This document shows positions 9,097 through 19,383 of a DNA stretch of 64,000 nt, in pieces. Source of the stretch: Clostridiales bacterium (GTDB lineage Bacteria; Bacillota; Clostridia; Christensenellales; DTU072); the NCBI GenBank assembly GCA_012838805.1, contig DUON01000024.1, positions 47,932 to 111,931 on the forward strand, read 5' to 3'. Position numbers and translations under genes: made by a program. The notes under the pieces were generated by a model. It had not been told where the DNA came from, did not search any database, and was given only the letters and a program-made list of their open reading frames with translations. Positions within the stretch are counted from its first letter, which is position 1; each line of letters opens with the position of its first letter.

Positions 9097-9459
9097 ATGG
9101 TTCTCAATAGAAAGGAAAAGGCTTTGCTTAATATAGTCTATAAGACAGCGGTCAATAAAAACGGACAATGTCTTTTGACGCCGCTGGATATCCTTCAAAA
9201 GATTCCCTACAAGCTGGAGTTCACCGAAAACGACTTGGACAAGGTCTTGAATGACTTGGCATTAGACGACTATTTCACAGTGGATAAAGCCAAGCATCAT
9301 GGCGAAATTGTATATGTCTTGGCATTAAAGGAAAAAGGACTTTCTTATATAAGAGATAAGAAAAAAGCACGCAAAAAACTCTATATCAGAATTATTACCG
9401 CCATACTCATTGCCATTATGTCATTTATAATAAAATGGATATTGGACAAAATTTTTTAA
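9097..9459 (+). CDS. Small protein, likely paralogue of the upstream gene
   Basis: 120 residues. Same arrangement as its neighbour: an N-terminal region resembling a winged helix (KEKALLNIVYKTAV, then an acidic helix and the strand pair EIVYVLALKEKG), a basic stretch (DKKKARKKLY), and one C-terminal membrane segment (about residues 95-118). With the basic residues before the last helix, the soluble part should face the cytoplasm. It lies 9 bp before uvrB. Function unknown; a regulatory or membrane-sensing role is only inferred from the fold impression. Confidence 0.68.
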   Translation: MVLNRKEKALLNIVYKTAVNKNGQCLLTPLDILQKIPYKLEFTENDLDKVLNDLALDDYFTVDKAKHHGEIVYVLALKEKGLSYIRDKKKARKKLYIRIITAILIAIMSFIIKWILDKIF

Positions 9460-9468
9460 GTAACCATT

Positions 9469-11436
9469 ATGAATAAATTTATACTATCTGATAATTATCA
9501 GCCCTGCGGAGACCAGCCGCAGGCTATTGACAAACTTGTAGAAGGCGTCAAAGACGGGCTTAGAATGCAGGTCTTATTGGGCGTGACGGGAAGTGGAAAG
9601 ACCTTCACTATGGCGAATGTCATAAAAGAGCTCAACCGTCCCACATTGGTGATTGCTCATAACAAGACCTTGGCGGCGCAGCTCTGTAACGAGTTTAGAG
9701 AATTGTTCCCCAAAAACAGAGTGGAATATTTTGTATCCTATTATGATTACTATCAGCCCGAAGCGTATATCCCGGGCACAGATACCTATATAGAAAAGGA
9801 TATGTCCTTAAACGAAGAAATAGATAAATTAAGGCATTCCGCGACGGCGTCTTTAGGTGAAAGAAGAGATGTCATAGTGGTGGCTTCGGTATCCTGTATA
9901 TACGGATTGGGCGCCCCAGAGAGCTATTTTGAGAATATGATAAGCCTAAGACCCGGCATGGAAAGGGATAGGGAAAAGCTTATTGACGAACTGGTAAGGC
10001 TGCAATACAAAAGAAGCGATATCGACTTTGTAAGGTCAACTTTCAGAGTCAGGGGAGACAGTTTGGAGATATTCCCCTCAAACTATTCTTCAGTAGCGAT
10101 AAGGGTTGAATTCTTTGGCGACGAGATAGAGCGAATAAGCGAAATCGACCTCACCACCTCAAGACGGATATCAGAGCTTGAACACGCCGCCATATTCCCC
10201 GCAAGCCACTATGTCGTGGGCGAAGAGCAGCTGAAAAACACCTTGGAAAGAATAAGAAAAGACATGGTCGAACAGGTGGAGAGGTTTAAGAAAAAGAACA
10301 AGCTCATAGAGGCACAAAGACTTTCTGAAAGGGTTCTATACGATATCGAGATGATAAGGGAGATTGGATACTGCAGCGGTATAGAGAATTATTCGCGATA
10401 CTTTGACGGCAGACAGCCCGGAGAGCCGCCTTTTACGCTCTTGGACTATTTTCCCGATGACTTTTTACTGTTTGTGGATGAATCACATATGACTCTTCCC
10501 CAAATACGAGGAATGTACAATGGCGACAGAGCAAGGAAAAAAAATCTGGTGGACTATGGCTTTAGGCTGGAGGCGGCATACGATAACAGACCCTTAAATT
10601 TTGACGAGTTCTTGCAAAGGTTTTCACAAATAATATGCGTGTCGGCGACTCCCGGCGAGTACGAAATGCAGGAGCAGTCACAGGTTGTCGAACAGCTGAT
10701 AAGACCCACGGGGCTTGTCGACCCCAAGATAGAAGTCAGAAAGACCCATGGACAGATAGACGATCTGATAGGCGAGATATACGAAGCCATAGAGCACAAC
10801 GGCAGAGTACTTGTCACCACTTTGACCAAGAGAATGGCGGAGAATTTGACCACTTTCCTAAAAGAGCGGGACATAAAAGTAAATTACATGCACAGCGATA
10901 TCGACACCTTGGAAAGGATTGATATCATATCCGATCTGAGAAAAGGCGAAATCGATGTTCTGGTGGGAATCAACCTATTAAGAGAGGGGCTGGACTTGCC
11001 CGAAGTAAGGCTTGTGGCAATCCTTGATGCCGACAAGGAGGGCTTTTTGCGCTCAAGGTCATCTTTAATCCAAACCATAGGCAGAGCCGCAAGAAACGCC
11101 GAAGGCAAGGTGATTATGTACGCCGACACCATAACCGGAAGCATGAAAAGCGCCATTGACGAGACCAACAGAAGAAGGGAAGTCCAATTAAGGTATAACA
11201 AGGAACACAATATCACCCCCAAGACTATTATTAAGGACATCAAAAACACCTTGCAAATAAGCAAAAAGCCCAAGGATAGGGAAATCGACAAGATGAGTCG
11301 CAAGGAAATAGTCAGAGAAATAGAACAGCTCACTTCGCTTATGACAGTCGCCAGCAAAAATTTGGAGTTTGAGCTTTGCATAAAATTAAGGGATGAAATA
11401 GCCGAACTTAAAAAAAGATTAAAAAAAGCAAAATAG
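9469..11436 (+). CDS. uvrB: Excinuclease ABC subunit B
   Basis: 655 residues, full length. UvrB is the DNA-damage verifying helicase of nucleotide excision repair. Seen: Walker A GVTGSGKT (38-45), the beta-hairpin [19 protein letters not shown] that clamps DNA, the DESH Walker B, helicase motif V/VI ([23 protein letters not shown]), and the C-terminal UVR motif that contacts UvrC/UvrA ([17 protein letters not shown]). Its ribosome binding site is weak (TAAG), so coupling to the upstream small gene is possible. uvrA follows after 110 bp. Confidence 0.97.
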   Translation: MNKFILSDNYQPCGDQPQAIDKLVEGVKDGLRMQVLLGVTGSGKTFTMANVIKELNRPTLVIAHNKTLAAQLCNEFRELFPKNRVEYFVSYYDYYQPEAYIPGTDTYIEKDMSLNEEIDKLRHSATASLGERRDVIVVASVSCIYGLGAPESYFENMISLRPGMERDREKLIDELVRLQYKRSDIDFVRSTFRVRGDSLEIFPSNYSSVAIRVEFFGDEIERISEIDLTTSRRISELEHAAIFPASHYVVGEEQLKNTLERIRKDMVEQVERFKKKNKLIEAQRLSERVLYDIEMIREIGYCSGIENYSRYFDGRQPGEPPFTLLDYFPDDFLLFVDESHMTLPQIRGMYNGDRARKKNLVDYGFRLEAAYDNRPLNFDEFLQRFSQIICVSATPGEYEMQEQSQVVEQLIRPTGLVDPKIEVRKTHGQIDDLIGEIYEAIEHNGRVLVTTLTKRMAENLTTFLKERDIKVNYMHSDIDTLERIDIISDLRKGEIDVLVGINLLREGLDLPEVRLVAILDADKEGFLRSRSSLIQTIGRAARNAEGKVIMYADTITGSMKSAIDETNRRREVQLRYNKEHNITPKTIIKDIKNTLQISKKPKDREIDKMSRKEIVREIEQLTSLMTVASKNLEFELCIKLRDEIAELKKRLKKAK

Positions 11437-11455
11437 TTTTTTGTTCTCTTTCTAA

Positions 11456-11485
11456 TTAGATTTTATAAAAAAAATATACTATAAT
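11456..11485 (+). promoter_or_regulatory. Possible promoter before uvrA
   Basis: TATAAT at 11480-11485 with a weak -35 (TTAGAT, 11456-11461, 18-bp spacer). It would let uvrA be transcribed separately from uvrB. Confidence 0.4.
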
Positions 11486-11546
11486 GTAAAAAAAAGAATA
11501 TAAGAATAGGACTTATAGGCTCTTATTCAGGAGATAATAACTTAAG

Positions 11547-14366
11547 ATGATTAAATCTATACAAGTAAGAGGCGCCAAGGTACACAACCTTAAGAATATA
11601 GATGTATCTATCCCTCGTGATAAATTTGTGGTATTTACTGGGCTTAGCGGAAGCGGTAAGTCTTCGCTTGCATTTGATACCATTTTCGCAGAGGGGCAAA
11701 GGCGGTATGTGGAGAGCTTGTCCAGCTATGCCAGACAGTTTTTGGGACAAATGGACAAGCCCGATGTGGAGAGCATTGACGGGCTTTCCCCGTCCATATC
11801 CATAGACCAAAAGACCACTTCCCATAACCCAAGGTCGACGGTGGGTACGGTTACGGAGATATATGACTATTTGAGGCTTTTATTCGCCAGAATAGGCGTT
11901 CCGCACTGTCCAGAGTGCGGCAAGGAAATCTATTCCATAACCGTTGACCAAATAGTAGACAAGACGCTGACAAAAGATATCGGCTCCAAGATTATGGTTA
12001 TGGCGCCTATCGTTCGAGGAAGAAAGGGCGAATACCAAAAGCTGTTTGAGGATTTGAGAAAGAACGGATATATCCGTGTCAAGGTGGACGGAAAAATATA
12101 CAGCTTGGACGAGGAGATACGCCTTGAAAGATACAAGACCCATGATATATACGCCGTAATAGATAGAATAATCATAAAAGAAGATATCAATCGAAGATTA
12201 GCCGACAGCGTGGAAGCCGCTTTGAAATTGGGGGACGGTTTGGTGATTATTGAAGAAAACGGCAAAGAAGAGCTGTTTTCCACTAAATATTCCTGTCCGG
12301 ACTGCGATATCTCCCTTGGCGAAATAACACCCAGAATGTTTTCTTTTAACAGCCCCTATGGCGCTTGCCCGGAGTGTGCGGGATTGGGATTCAGAAACGA
12401 AATCGATATAGACAAGCTCATTCCCGACAAGAATCTGTCCTTAAGACAGGGAGCTTTTAAGGTCAGCGGTTGGAAGCTGGACATGGGAAGAATCGCTTAT
12501 ATGCAGTTCAAGGCGCTAAGCAAGAAATATAATTTTTCCATGGACACCCCTTACAAAGACCTTCCCGACCACATAAAAGAGCTCATACTCTATGGCAACA
12601 GCGGAGAAAAGCTTAAGATGAAATGGCAGTCTGAAAGGTTCAACGCTGAATACTATTCGGAATATGAGGGCATTGTCAACAATTTATTGAGAAGATATAC
12701 CCAAACCCAGTCTGAGGGCGTAAAAAGGGATATCGAAAGGCTTATGACATCCAGACCTTGCGAGGCATGCGGGAGCAAGAGGCTTTCAAAACAAGCGCTT
12801 TCTGTTAGGATAAACGGTAGAAACATCAGCGAAGTCACAGAAATGCCCGTGGATAGGCTTCCGATATTTTTTGACAACCTAAAATTAAGCGAAAGGGAGA
12901 GCATTATTGCCAAACCCATATTAAAGGAGATAAAAGCCCGCCTTAACTTCTTGATAGATGTAGGTCTTTCATATCTTACGCTATCCAGATCCAGCAGTAC
13001 CTTGAGCGGCGGCGAAGCTCAGAGAATAAGGCTTGCCACTCAGATAGGCAGCGGGCTTATGGGAGTATTGTATATTTTGGACGAGCCCAGCATTGGACTT
13101 CACCAGCGGGACAACGCACGACTTATTGCCACCCTAAAACGCTTAAGGGATTTGGGCAACACGCTTATTGTCGTCGAACACGACGAGGAGACAATACGAG
13201 AAGCCGATTATATAGTAGACATCGGACCTTATGCGGGCATACATGGCGGTGAGATTGTGGCGGCAGGCTCTTTGCAGGATATCATGGACAACCAAAAGTC
13301 CATTACAGGTCAGTACCTTTCGGGGAAAAGAAAAGTACCCTTGCCCGAAAAGAGAAGAAAGCCCAACGGCAAAATCCTAAGCGTGATCGGCGCACGGCAG
13401 AACAACCTTAAAAACATAAATGTGGACTTTCCCTTGGGCTTGCTCAATGTGGTGACGGGAGTGAGCGGAAGCGGAAAATCTTCTCTTGTCAACGGCATAC
13501 TCTATCCGTATCTTGCCAATAATCTAAACAAAGCCCGTATGGAAATGGGGAAATTCGAAGAAATACAAGGTCTTGAACACTGTGACAAGGTCATAGCAAT
13601 AGACCAAAGCCCTATCGGCAGAACCCCGCGGTCAAACCCCGCCACCTATACGGGAGTATTCACATATATAAGAGAGCTTTTCGCCATGGTGCCCGAGGCA
13701 CGTTCAAGAGGCTACAAGCCCGGAAGATTCTCATTCAATGTCAGTGGCGGAAGATGCGAAAACTGCAGCGGCGACGGCATCATAAAAATTGAGATGCACT
13801 TCTTGCCCGATGTGTATGTGCCTTGTGAAATTTGCTATGGCAGAAGATACAACAGAGAGACCTTGCAAGTCAAGTATAAGGGCAAGAACATATCTGAAGT
13901 TCTGAATATGACCGTAGACGAGGCATGCGAGTTCTTCAAAGATATCCCCAGAGTATACAACAAGCTCAAGACCATTCAAGATGTAGGGCTTGGGTATATC
14001 AAGTTAGGACAACCCGCCACCACCTTTTCGGGAGGCGAAGCACAAAGAATCAAGCTTGCGACCGAACTAAGCAAAAGACCCACGGGCAAGACGGTTTATA
14101 TTTTGGACGAGCCCACTACTGGATTGCATATTGCCGATGTCCAAAAACTCATATATGTACTGCAAAGACTGGTTGACAACGGCAATACCGTAATAGTCAT
14201 TGAACACAATCTGGATATCATAAAGACAGCCGACTATATTATTGATTTAGGCAAAGAGGGCGGAGACGACGGGGGAGAGCTTATCGCCAAAGGTACTCCC
14301 GAGGAAATAGTCCAAAATCCACAAAGCTATACCGGCAAGTATCTAAAAAAAGTCTTGGAAGAATAA
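11547..14366 (+). CDS. uvrA: Excinuclease ABC subunit A
   Basis: 939 residues, full length. UvrA is the ABC-type ATPase dimer that finds DNA lesions and loads UvrB. Two ATPase heads are visible: [14 protein letters not shown] near residue 31 and [13 protein letters not shown] near 640, each with a signature ([24 protein letters not shown]) and Walker B ([18 protein letters not shown]). Zinc modules are intact: CPDC...CPEC around 250-280 and CENC...CEIC around 735-765. AGGAG lies 13 bases before the ATG, slightly far. A terminator follows at 14383. Confidence 0.97.
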   Translation: MIKSIQVRGAKVHNLKNIDVSIPRDKFVVFTGLSGSGKSSLAFDTIFAEGQRRYVESLSSYARQFLGQMDKPDVESIDGLSPSISIDQKTTSHNPRSTVGTVTEIYDYLRLLFARIGVPHCPECGKEIYSITVDQIVDKTLTKDIGSKIMVMAPIVRGRKGEYQKLFEDLRKNGYIRVKVDGKIYSLDEEIRLERYKTHDIYAVIDRIIIKEDINRRLADSVEAALKLGDGLVIIEENGKEELFSTKYSCPDCDISLGEITPRMFSFNSPYGACPECAGLGFRNEIDIDKLIPDKNLSLRQGAFKVSGWKLDMGRIAYMQFKALSKKYNFSMDTPYKDLPDHIKELILYGNSGEKLKMKWQSERFNAEYYSEYEGIVNNLLRRYTQTQSEGVKRDIERLMTSRPCEACGSKRLSKQALSVRINGRNISEVTEMPVDRLPIFFDNLKLSERESIIAKPILKEIKARLNFLIDVGLSYLTLSRSSSTLSGGEAQRIRLATQIGSGLMGVLYILDEPSIGLHQRDNARLIATLKRLRDLGNTLIVVEHDEETIREADYIVDIGPYAGIHGGEIVAAGSLQDIMDNQKSITGQYLSGKRKVPLPEKRRKPNGKILSVIGARQNNLKNINVDFPLGLLNVVTGVSGSGKSSLVNGILYPYLANNLNKARMEMGKFEEIQGLEHCDKVIAIDQSPIGRTPRSNPATYTGVFTYIRELFAMVPEARSRGYKPGRFSFNVSGGRCENCSGDGIIKIEMHFLPDVYVPCEICYGRRYNRETLQVKYKGKNISEVLNMTVDEACEFFKDIPRVYNKLKTIQDVGLGYIKLGQPATTFSGGEAQRIKLATELSKRPTGKTVYILDEPTTGLHIADVQKLIYVLQRLVDNGNTVIVIEHNLDIIKTADYIIDLGKEGGDDGGELIAKGTPEEIVQNPQSYTGKYLKKVLEE

Positions 14367-14382
14367 GAAGAATTATTTTTTG

Positions 14383-14417
14383 GGTGGGAAAGCACAAAGT
14401 ATATTTTCCACCTTTTT
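14383..14417 (+). terminator. Intrinsic terminator of uvrA
   Basis: GGTGGGAAA pairs with TTTTCCACC (one G-T pair) over a 12-base loop and is followed by TTTTT. Confidence 0.75.
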
Positions 14418-14432
14418 ATTTATGCTACTACT

Positions 14433-15098
14433 ATGCTGGTAGTAATTTTTAGGTCGCTTATTATTTTGGTCTTTTTAATCGCCGGAATGAGGCTTATGGG
14501 CAAAAGAACTATCGGTGAATACCAACCCTTTGAGTTTGTCATAGTCTTGGCGGTGGCAGAGCTTGCGGCAACTCCTATGCAGGACATTTCTACTCCCATA
14601 ATTTATGGTTTGGTACCCCTGATTACGGTTTTCGTGGTACACTTTATACTTTCCAGTATCAATAAAAAATCTATCAGATTAAGAAAGTTCCTAAACGGCA
14701 AGCCCATGATAGTTATCGACAAGGACGGCATAAATTCTCAAGCGCTTAAGGAATTAAATATGAATACCGACGACCTTATGGGAATGCTTAGGGGACAGGG
14801 CTGTTTTTCTATAGAGGAAGTGAACTATGCCATTATGGAGACCAACGGCAAGCTTTCCATTATGCAGAATGAGAACGCACCCGGCTCACAGAGTATACCC
14901 ATGTCGGTAGTGGTGGAGGGAAAGATAATGGGAGAGAATATAAAAAATATCAATTTGGATAAGCAAAAAATCTTAGACATAATAAGAGAAAAGAATTTGA
15001 AGCTCAATGAAGTTTTACTTATGACCTTGGACTCTAAAAAGGTGTTTATTCAGCCCATAAACGGCAAATATATGACTTTCGAGGCGCAAGATGTCTAA
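14433..15098 (+). CDS. DUF421 (YetF-like) membrane protein
   Basis: 221 residues. Three N-terminal membrane segments (about 1-20, 32-50, 58-80) are followed by a cytosolic domain with the DUF421 signatures GKRTIGEYQPFEFVI, GKPMIVIDKDG and LNMNTDDLMGMLRGQG. YetF-type proteins in Bacillus spore formers occur in several paralogues; the biochemical role of the family is unsettled. The start has no Shine-Dalgarno sequence; TATGCT at 14421-14426 lies 6 bases before the ATG. It overlaps the following DUF4363 gene by 8 bp, a common pairing. Confidence 0.88.
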   Translation: MLVVIFRSLIILVFLIAGMRLMGKRTIGEYQPFEFVIVLAVAELAATPMQDISTPIIYGLVPLITVFVVHFILSSINKKSIRLRKFLNGKPMIVIDKDGINSQALKELNMNTDDLMGMLRGQGCFSIEEVNYAIMETNGKLSIMQNENAPGSQSIPMSVVVEGKIMGENIKNINLDKQKILDIIREKNLKLNEVLLMTLDSKKVFIQPINGKYMTFEAQDV

Positions 15099-15462
15099 GT
15101 ATAAAAGTGTTATCGTAATCATAGCAAGCGTTTTGGTCATTGCAGGCGGTATAGCCGAACTCATTTATATAGACAAGACTTTTGAAGAATTTATTGAAAG
15201 GATTGATTATATTTTGGCTCAGGACCAATATAGCGTGGAAGATGTCAAAGATACCGAGGAATGGCTTAAGAGAAAGCATAAAGGGCTGGAATTCCTTATC
15301 CCGCACGACCAACTGAACGAGCTTTCAATCTCATTCAACGAGGTGTCGGGGGCGGTGGAAAGACAAGACTATGAAGCCGCAAGTGCCATGCTCCACAGAA
15401 CAAGGGAATATGCGATAAGGCTGAACGACTTATACAGCTTAAGAATTCAAAATATAGTTTAA
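15091..15462 (+). CDS. DUF4363-like membrane-anchored protein
   Basis: 123 residues: an N-terminal membrane anchor (about 5-25), then an almost wholly helical extracytoplasmic domain with paired helices (EEFIERIDYILAQ; EWLKRKHKGLEFLIPHDQL). Such proteins regularly follow DUF421 genes in Clostridia, and here the two overlap by 8 bp, so a joint complex is likely (inference). The family is uncharacterised. Its stop overlaps by 4 bp the 3' end of the convergent gene on the other strand. Confidence 0.75.
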   Translation: MSKYKSVIVIIASVLVIAGGIAELIYIDKTFEEFIERIDYILAQDQYSVEDVKDTEEWLKRKHKGLEFLIPHDQLNELSISFNEVSGAVERQDYEAASAMLHRTREYAIRLNDLYSLRIQNIV

Positions 15463-16190
15463 GAGGGCAAGCTCATCAAGGCGGAAATGATAATATACCT
15501 TAAATCGCTTAGGAGAGTGACGCGCGAATAGCCGGGAACATTGAGCGAACTCAAACCGCCCGTAACCACTTCCAAGACGTTGATTAATGGACTACCCCCG
15601 TCTTCATGAATAAGGGATTGCTTTTTTTCTTCGAGTTTCATTCTATTTATTGAGCAAATCTCCAAAAGGCGAGCTTCGTATATTGAGCCGTCCTCCAGCT
15701 GATTGGCTCCGTCCATAAGTTCAATCAGCGCAAGATATATTTCGTTTGCCGTCTGGTCTTTTAAGTCCAGCTTTTTTGCCTCAAGATTCGCTTGCGGGTT
15801 TTTTTTGGCGACATTTTCCGCATCCTCTTTTTTTTGGTAGGCTGAATATATGACCCTGTATTCGCCGTCCTTCTGATAAATGTATCCGCCCGCCCCCGAT
15901 TGCCGTACCAAAAGCGATTGAGCATAGGCATTGTCTCTTGACGGAAAGCTTCTATATAAAAGGTAGACTTGCGTGGGCTCATCTTCCTTAAAAATCCAAG
16001 CTCTTAACGCCTCATATGGCTGATTTGCCAGCAAGAAATTAAGACCGATCAGAACGATTATTACCACCGCCGAGACAATAAAAAACCTTATGGAAGAGGG
16101 CTCTTTTTTGGGTTTGGGGCTTTGGGTTTTCTTTGGCTTTTTATTTATATAGTTTCTCATATAGAATTGAGAATAATCCACATTCGACAT
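15459..16190 (-). CDS. Membrane protein with SPOR-like domain
   Basis: 243 residues. A short basic cytosolic segment (residues 15-32, rich in Lys/Pro) precedes one membrane helix (about 35-55). Residues about 75-135 resemble a SPOR domain, the peptidoglycan-binding fold of cell-division and sporulation proteins: VYLLYRSFPSRDNAYAQSL, then a YIYQKDGEYRVIYSAYQKKED strand pair split by a turn. The rest is helical and unassigned. The family is therefore tentative. There is no Shine-Dalgarno sequence; a -10-like TATAAT lies 5 bases before the ATG. Confidence 0.65.
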   Translation of the reverse strand: MSNVDYSQFYMRNYINKKPKKTQSPKPKKEPSSIRFFIVSAVVIIVLIGLNFLLANQPYEALRAWIFKEDEPTQVYLLYRSFPSRDNAYAQSLLVRQSGAGGYIYQKDGEYRVIYSAYQKKEDAENVAKKNPQANLEAKKLDLKDQTANEIYLALIELMDGANQLEDGSIYEARLLEICSINRMKLEEKKQSLIHEDGGSPLINVLEVVTGGLSSLNVPGYSRVTLLSDLRYIIISALMSLPS

Positions 16191-16195
16191 ACTAC

Positions 16196-16201
16196 ATTAT
16201 A
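16196..16201 (-). promoter_or_regulatory. -10 box 5 bases from the start codon
   Basis: TATAAT on the minus strand, five bases before the ATG at 16190. The -35 is poor. If used, the transcript would start at or next to the ATG. Confidence 0.4.
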
Positions 16202-16395
16202 TGACAAATTACGCCTTTCAATACTCTAAAACGCTTTAAGCATGGAGTACATCGCCCTAAAGAGAACGATACACAATATGGAAGAAGCTTTATATAGTTT
16301 TTTGTCTTAAAGTACCAAGCTATTTATTCAAAAGGCGATTTAATATTTACAACACGCAAATAGTTTTCTTGTGCAACAATCTTAAAAACAAAAAG

Positions 16396-16424
16396 TTGCA
16401 AAAGTCGGCGTATTGTGATAATAT
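16396..16424 (+). promoter_or_regulatory. Putative promoter of the dCMP deaminase gene
   Basis: TTGCAA, 17-bp spacer, TAATAT. The -35 overlaps the right half of an inverted repeat, TGCAAC (16372-16377) and GTTGCA (16395-16400), which might be an operator. Confidence 0.45.
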
Positions 16425-16461
16425 AAGTGCAATATTTTTATAAGAAAAAAGAGGACGCACT

Positions 16462-16917
16462 ATGGACAAATGGGACAAGAGATTTATGGAAATCGCCGAG
16501 CTTGTGGGTGGCTGGTCATCGTGTTTTCAAGACAATAGGCATGTGGGCGCGGTGGTCACAAGGAACAAGAGAATTTTGACAACGGGATACAACGGAGCCA
16601 GTTCGGGAATAGTCAGCTGTAAGGAAAAAGGCTTTTGCATGAGAAAGCAGCTTAATATCCCGTCGGGTACAAGGCACGAGCTATGCTACGCCGTACATGC
16701 CGAACAAAATGCCATAATCCAAGCCGCGAAGATAGGCGTAAGCCTTGAAGGCGCTACCATGTACTGCACTCATCAGCCTTGTGCCATATGCACCAAGATG
16801 ATAATAAACAGCGGCATTAAGCGTGTTGTCTATAAAGAAGGCTATCCCGACGAATTTTCGCTGGAGCTTTTCCAAGAGGCAGGCACAGTCTTAGAGAAAT
16901 TTTCTTATTTGCTTTAA
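16462..16917 (+). CDS. comEB: dCMP deaminase (ComEB family)
   Basis: 151 residues. Zinc-dependent deaminase making dUMP from dCMP for thymidylate synthesis; cytosolic. The zinc site is complete: HAEQNAI supplies His and the proton-shuttle Glu, and CTHQPCAIC the two Cys. The N-terminal block ([18 protein letters not shown]...HVGAVV) and the inserted [11 protein letters not shown] zinc-type loop match dCMP deaminases rather than cytidine deaminases. GAGG sits upstream of the ATG. The symbol follows the Bacillus name; a competence role is not implied. Confidence 0.92.
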   Translation: MDKWDKRFMEIAELVGGWSSCFQDNRHVGAVVTRNKRILTTGYNGASSGIVSCKEKGFCMRKQLNIPSGTRHELCYAVHAEQNAIIQAAKIGVSLEGATMYCTHQPCAICTKMIINSGIKRVVYKEGYPDEFSLELFQEAGTVLEKFSYLL

Positions 16918-17067
16918 TGGAACTTGTTTTGCGCTAAAAAAACTTAAGTCCTTTTTATTTTGGCTATATAAAAGGAAAGACTCATTTACAACCTTATGGG
17001 TTTTTTCAAAACATATAGATTATTAATTCAATATATTTGATTAGATAAATAATAAAATTCATAGCTT

Positions 17068-17097
17068 AAAGGAGCTGTCTTATACGACAGCTCCTTT
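17068..17097 (+). terminator. Intrinsic terminator hairpin
   Basis: A perfect 12-bp stem AAAGGAGCTGTC / GACAGCTCCTTT with a 6-base loop and TTTT. It lies 150 bp after the dCMP deaminase gene. Confidence 0.7.
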
Positions 17098-17306
17098 TGG
17101 CAGAGTCCTATTCCTTGGTAAAACAGCTTATTCTTTGAGCTGCGGCAAGAGAAGGCTCATATACCTAACGCATCTTCCCTTCATCTTTTGAATATTCACT
17201 CTCTGCCATAGTACATTTATATTATTTATCCTGTATAAGTGTGTTAAACAAGGGTGCTACAAAAAAAGTCTTTCACACACCTTATAAGGCATGCATAGAA
17301 TGGAAC
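17098..17306. other. Intergenic region without recognised gene
   Basis: Holds no supported ORF. The minus strand has a short open stretch ending just before the hairpin, without a good start. GTGTG (17240 area) and CACAC (17275 area) could form a long-range stem before the next gene; no riboswitch core was recognised. Confidence 0.35.
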
Positions 17307-17319
17307 AAAAGGAGGCAAG

Positions 17320-17580
17320 GTGAATATAAAAGACCATATAGATAAACACAAAAAAAGTCAAGAACAGACTACATATTTTACGCCCGACGAAGCCATGGAA
17401 AAGTATTCAAAAATGAGTGAAGAAGAGCTTATGCAGGAGCTTTTCAGAGTTGGCGCATGTTCGAGAGGAGGAGTCACGCCTGAAGAACTGGACGAGTTTT
17501 ATGACGGCATCAAGTCCATGCTCAGCCCCGAACAGCAAGAAAAGATGAAAGACCTTATTACTCAATTAAAAATGAGCTGA
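17320..17580 (+). CDS. Small acidic protein of unknown function
   Basis: 86 residues from GTG 17320, with GGAGG four bases upstream. Highly charged and helical; the motif YSKMSEEELMQELF and the closing LSPEQQEKMKDLITQLKMS suggest two amphipathic helices around a short turn (CSRGGVTPEELDEF). No membrane segment, no recognised family. It is followed 6 bp later by another unknown gene, so they probably form a two-gene unit. Confidence 0.65.
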   Translation: MNIKDHIDKHKKSQEQTTYFTPDEAMEKYSKMSEEELMQELFRVGACSRGGVTPEELDEFYDGIKSMLSPEQQEKMKDLITQLKMS

Positions 17581-17586
17581 AAATCA

Positions 17587-18021
17587 ATGGACAATTCCTT
17601 ACTGATGCTCTTGCCCTTTCTAATGGGGAAAGGCGATAATTCAGCTCTCATGCAGACCGTTATGTCCGCCATGAACACTTCGGCGAATAAGTCCGAAAGC
17701 TCAATAGCAGACATGATGTCAAGCATGCTGAATAAAGACCAAAACAATCAGAAGATAGATGCTCAAATGATATCGCTTCTTGCCAATATGATGTCTAAGA
17801 ATAAGGACAAGGAAAAAAACGACTTTACTCAAGGCGCAAATTTAATTCCTATGCTTATGGCTTTAATGAATAACAATAATAATATGAATAGCAAAAAGCC
17901 CAAAGAGGTCAAAGAGGTTTCGGCAAAAGATATTTTGGGAGTAAAAGAGTTTGCGGGAGATGACATTGTGCAAAAGATAGCCTTGGTAATTAATCACAGA
18001 AACCAGTCTGAAAAATCATAA
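17587..18021 (+). CDS. Met/Asn-rich low-complexity protein
   Basis: 144 residues. Strikingly rich in Met, Asn, Ser and Lys, with repeated pieces of the type MMSSMLNKDQNNQ, LLANMMSKNKDK and LMALMNNNNN. The last 35 residues are more ordinary (ILGVKEFAGDDIVQKIALV). No membrane segment. It has no Shine-Dalgarno sequence and begins 6 bp after the previous stop, suggesting translational coupling. Its end overlaps the convergent ydbT-like gene by 6 bp. Function unknown. Confidence 0.62.
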   Translation: MDNSLLMLLPFLMGKGDNSALMQTVMSAMNTSANKSESSIADMMSSMLNKDQNNQKIDAQMISLLANMMSKNKDKEKNDFTQGANLIPMLMALMNNNNNMNSKKPKEVKEVSAKDILGVKEFAGDDIVQKIALVINHRNQSEKS

Positions 18022-19383
18022 CAGCAAGATGTCGACATCTTGAAGATACCCCAAAGAAAATGCCTTGTTCTTTACTGATTTAATAAAGAGCTTTATTTTT
18101 TTTATGTTCTTTTTTTGATTATAGATGGTATTCTTATATCTTATCGCCTGCAAAGAGGACAAGCGGCAATAAATTTTTTTGGTCATTAAGCCCCCTTTTT
18201 GCGCTATCAAGATATCTTTTTCTTGAAAGATATAGGAATTCTTATAAGCAAGCTGCCTTTGTGTGAATAGCACGCTGTTAAAAAAAAGATATACGGGTAT
18301 GGCAAGATATTCCCCCACCCAAAAGAACAATAGGCAAATCGGCAAGGCGATAAGGTTATAATTAACCATAGGATAGACAAGATAATTTTTCTTGGCTTTT
18401 TCAGGTGGAACAGAACTCTTTTCCTCGATAAAAAAATTGGGGAGAAAATCTTTAATCAATTCCTGCATGGCTTTTTTATGAGTTATGGGAAAGAGCGGAA
18501 AGGAAAACTCCTCATTGATATTTTTATAGCCAGCCGCATAAATAAAAGGGTGATAGGTCCTGGTGAGCTTATTCAAAAAATTTTGTTTTATCAAAACGCC
18601 GTTTATTTTGTCGTTTAATACAAAGCGGTTGATATGGCTTGTAAAACCATGGCATATCGCCAGCGTATTGGAAAACCTTTGCAAGGTAAAATTGTAATAT
18701 TTATTAAGGATAAAGACTGAATTGATAACAATACTCAATAACACCGCCCCTAAATAGATTAATAAGAGATAGGTATATGACAAATCCCTATTTTGATTTA
18801 TGGCAAGGGCGGCAACGGTCAAGATAGACAGCGCATACCCCGTAAAACTCAACCACTTTGAGGGAATCAAAATGGAAAATAAAAGCAGCCATTTATTTTC
18901 TATCTGAACGCTGTTTTGCTTTTTTTCACAAGACTTATTGCAACGGTCGATATTCCTTACTATCAAAGAGACTATTTTTTCATCCATAATGATGTCGATT
19001 TCAGCGCTTTCAAGGTGGCTTCCCGAATTAATAAGCAGTCTTTTGGCGCCGACGGTTTTGTGGATAATAGAGCGTTTGACGGTATAATTATGAATATTTT
19101 TATAGGATAGGGTCACTTTTTTCTTTATAAAAAAACTGCTCTCATAAATAATATATTCCCTTTCTATGGTTATCCTTGTCGTCAAATAACTCCCTATCAA
19201 ATAGACGATATAAGAAAGCGTTACAACCGACAAAAGCATAAAAATAGGCGCTTGAAAGTATAAGTAACGGTTGTTTAAGCTTATGTCATAGGAGAATATT
19301 CGTATAGAAAAATATATCAAAGCTGCGAGGAAAAGGGCGAGGCTAAAGACACGGTTGAAAAGCTGAAGGGGGTGCGTTCTCAA
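18016..19383 (-). CDS. ydbT: Membrane protein with bacterial PH (bPH2) domains, YdbT-like
   Basis: 455 residues. Pairs of membrane helices alternate with bPH2 domains: helices near 10-30 and 45-67, a PH stretch near 70-140 (TRITIEREYIIYESSFF, KKVTLSYKNIHNYTVKR), helices near 175-225, a second PH region, helices near 345-370, and a third. This matches Bacillus YdbT. The start is TTG, whose TGA overlaps the stop of the preceding ydbS gene; GAGGTG lies just upstream. The YdbS/YdbT pair is linked to membrane stress and resistance in Bacillus; here it is carried at the end of the guaBA transcript. Confidence 0.8.
   Translation of the reverse strand: MRTHPLQLFNRVFSLALFLAALIYFSIRIFSYDISLNNRYLYFQAPIFMLLSVVTLSYIVYLIGSYLTTRITIEREYIIYESSFFIKKKVTLSYKNIHNYTVKRSIIHKTVGAKRLLINSGSHLESAEIDIIMDEKIVSLIVRNIDRCNKSCEKKQNSVQIENKWLLLFSILIPSKWLSFTGYALSILTVAALAINQNRDLSYTYLLLIYLGAVLLSIVINSVFILNKYYNFTLQRFSNTLAICHGFTSHINRFVLNDKINGVLIKQNFLNKLTRTYHPFIYAAGYKNINEEFSFPLFPITHKKAMQELIKDFLPNFFIEEKSSVPPEKAKKNYLVYPMVNYNLIALPICLLFFWVGEYLAIPVYLFFNSVLFTQRQLAYKNSYIFQEKDILIAQKGGLMTKKIYCRLSSLQAIRYKNTIYNQKKNIKKIKLFIKSVKNKAFSLGYLQDVDILLL

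Noticed and set aside
17130..17250. Short minus-strand open stretch ending in LLLPQLKE before the hairpin
   Set aside because: About 40 codons with no usable start or ribosome binding site; possibly a gene remnant but not supportable.
17240..17300. T-box leader (AGGGTG-x-TAC stretch near 17250)
   Set aside because: The T-box sequence is incomplete (no GGNACCGCG), there is no terminator/antiterminator pair, and the next gene is not a tRNA-related gene.
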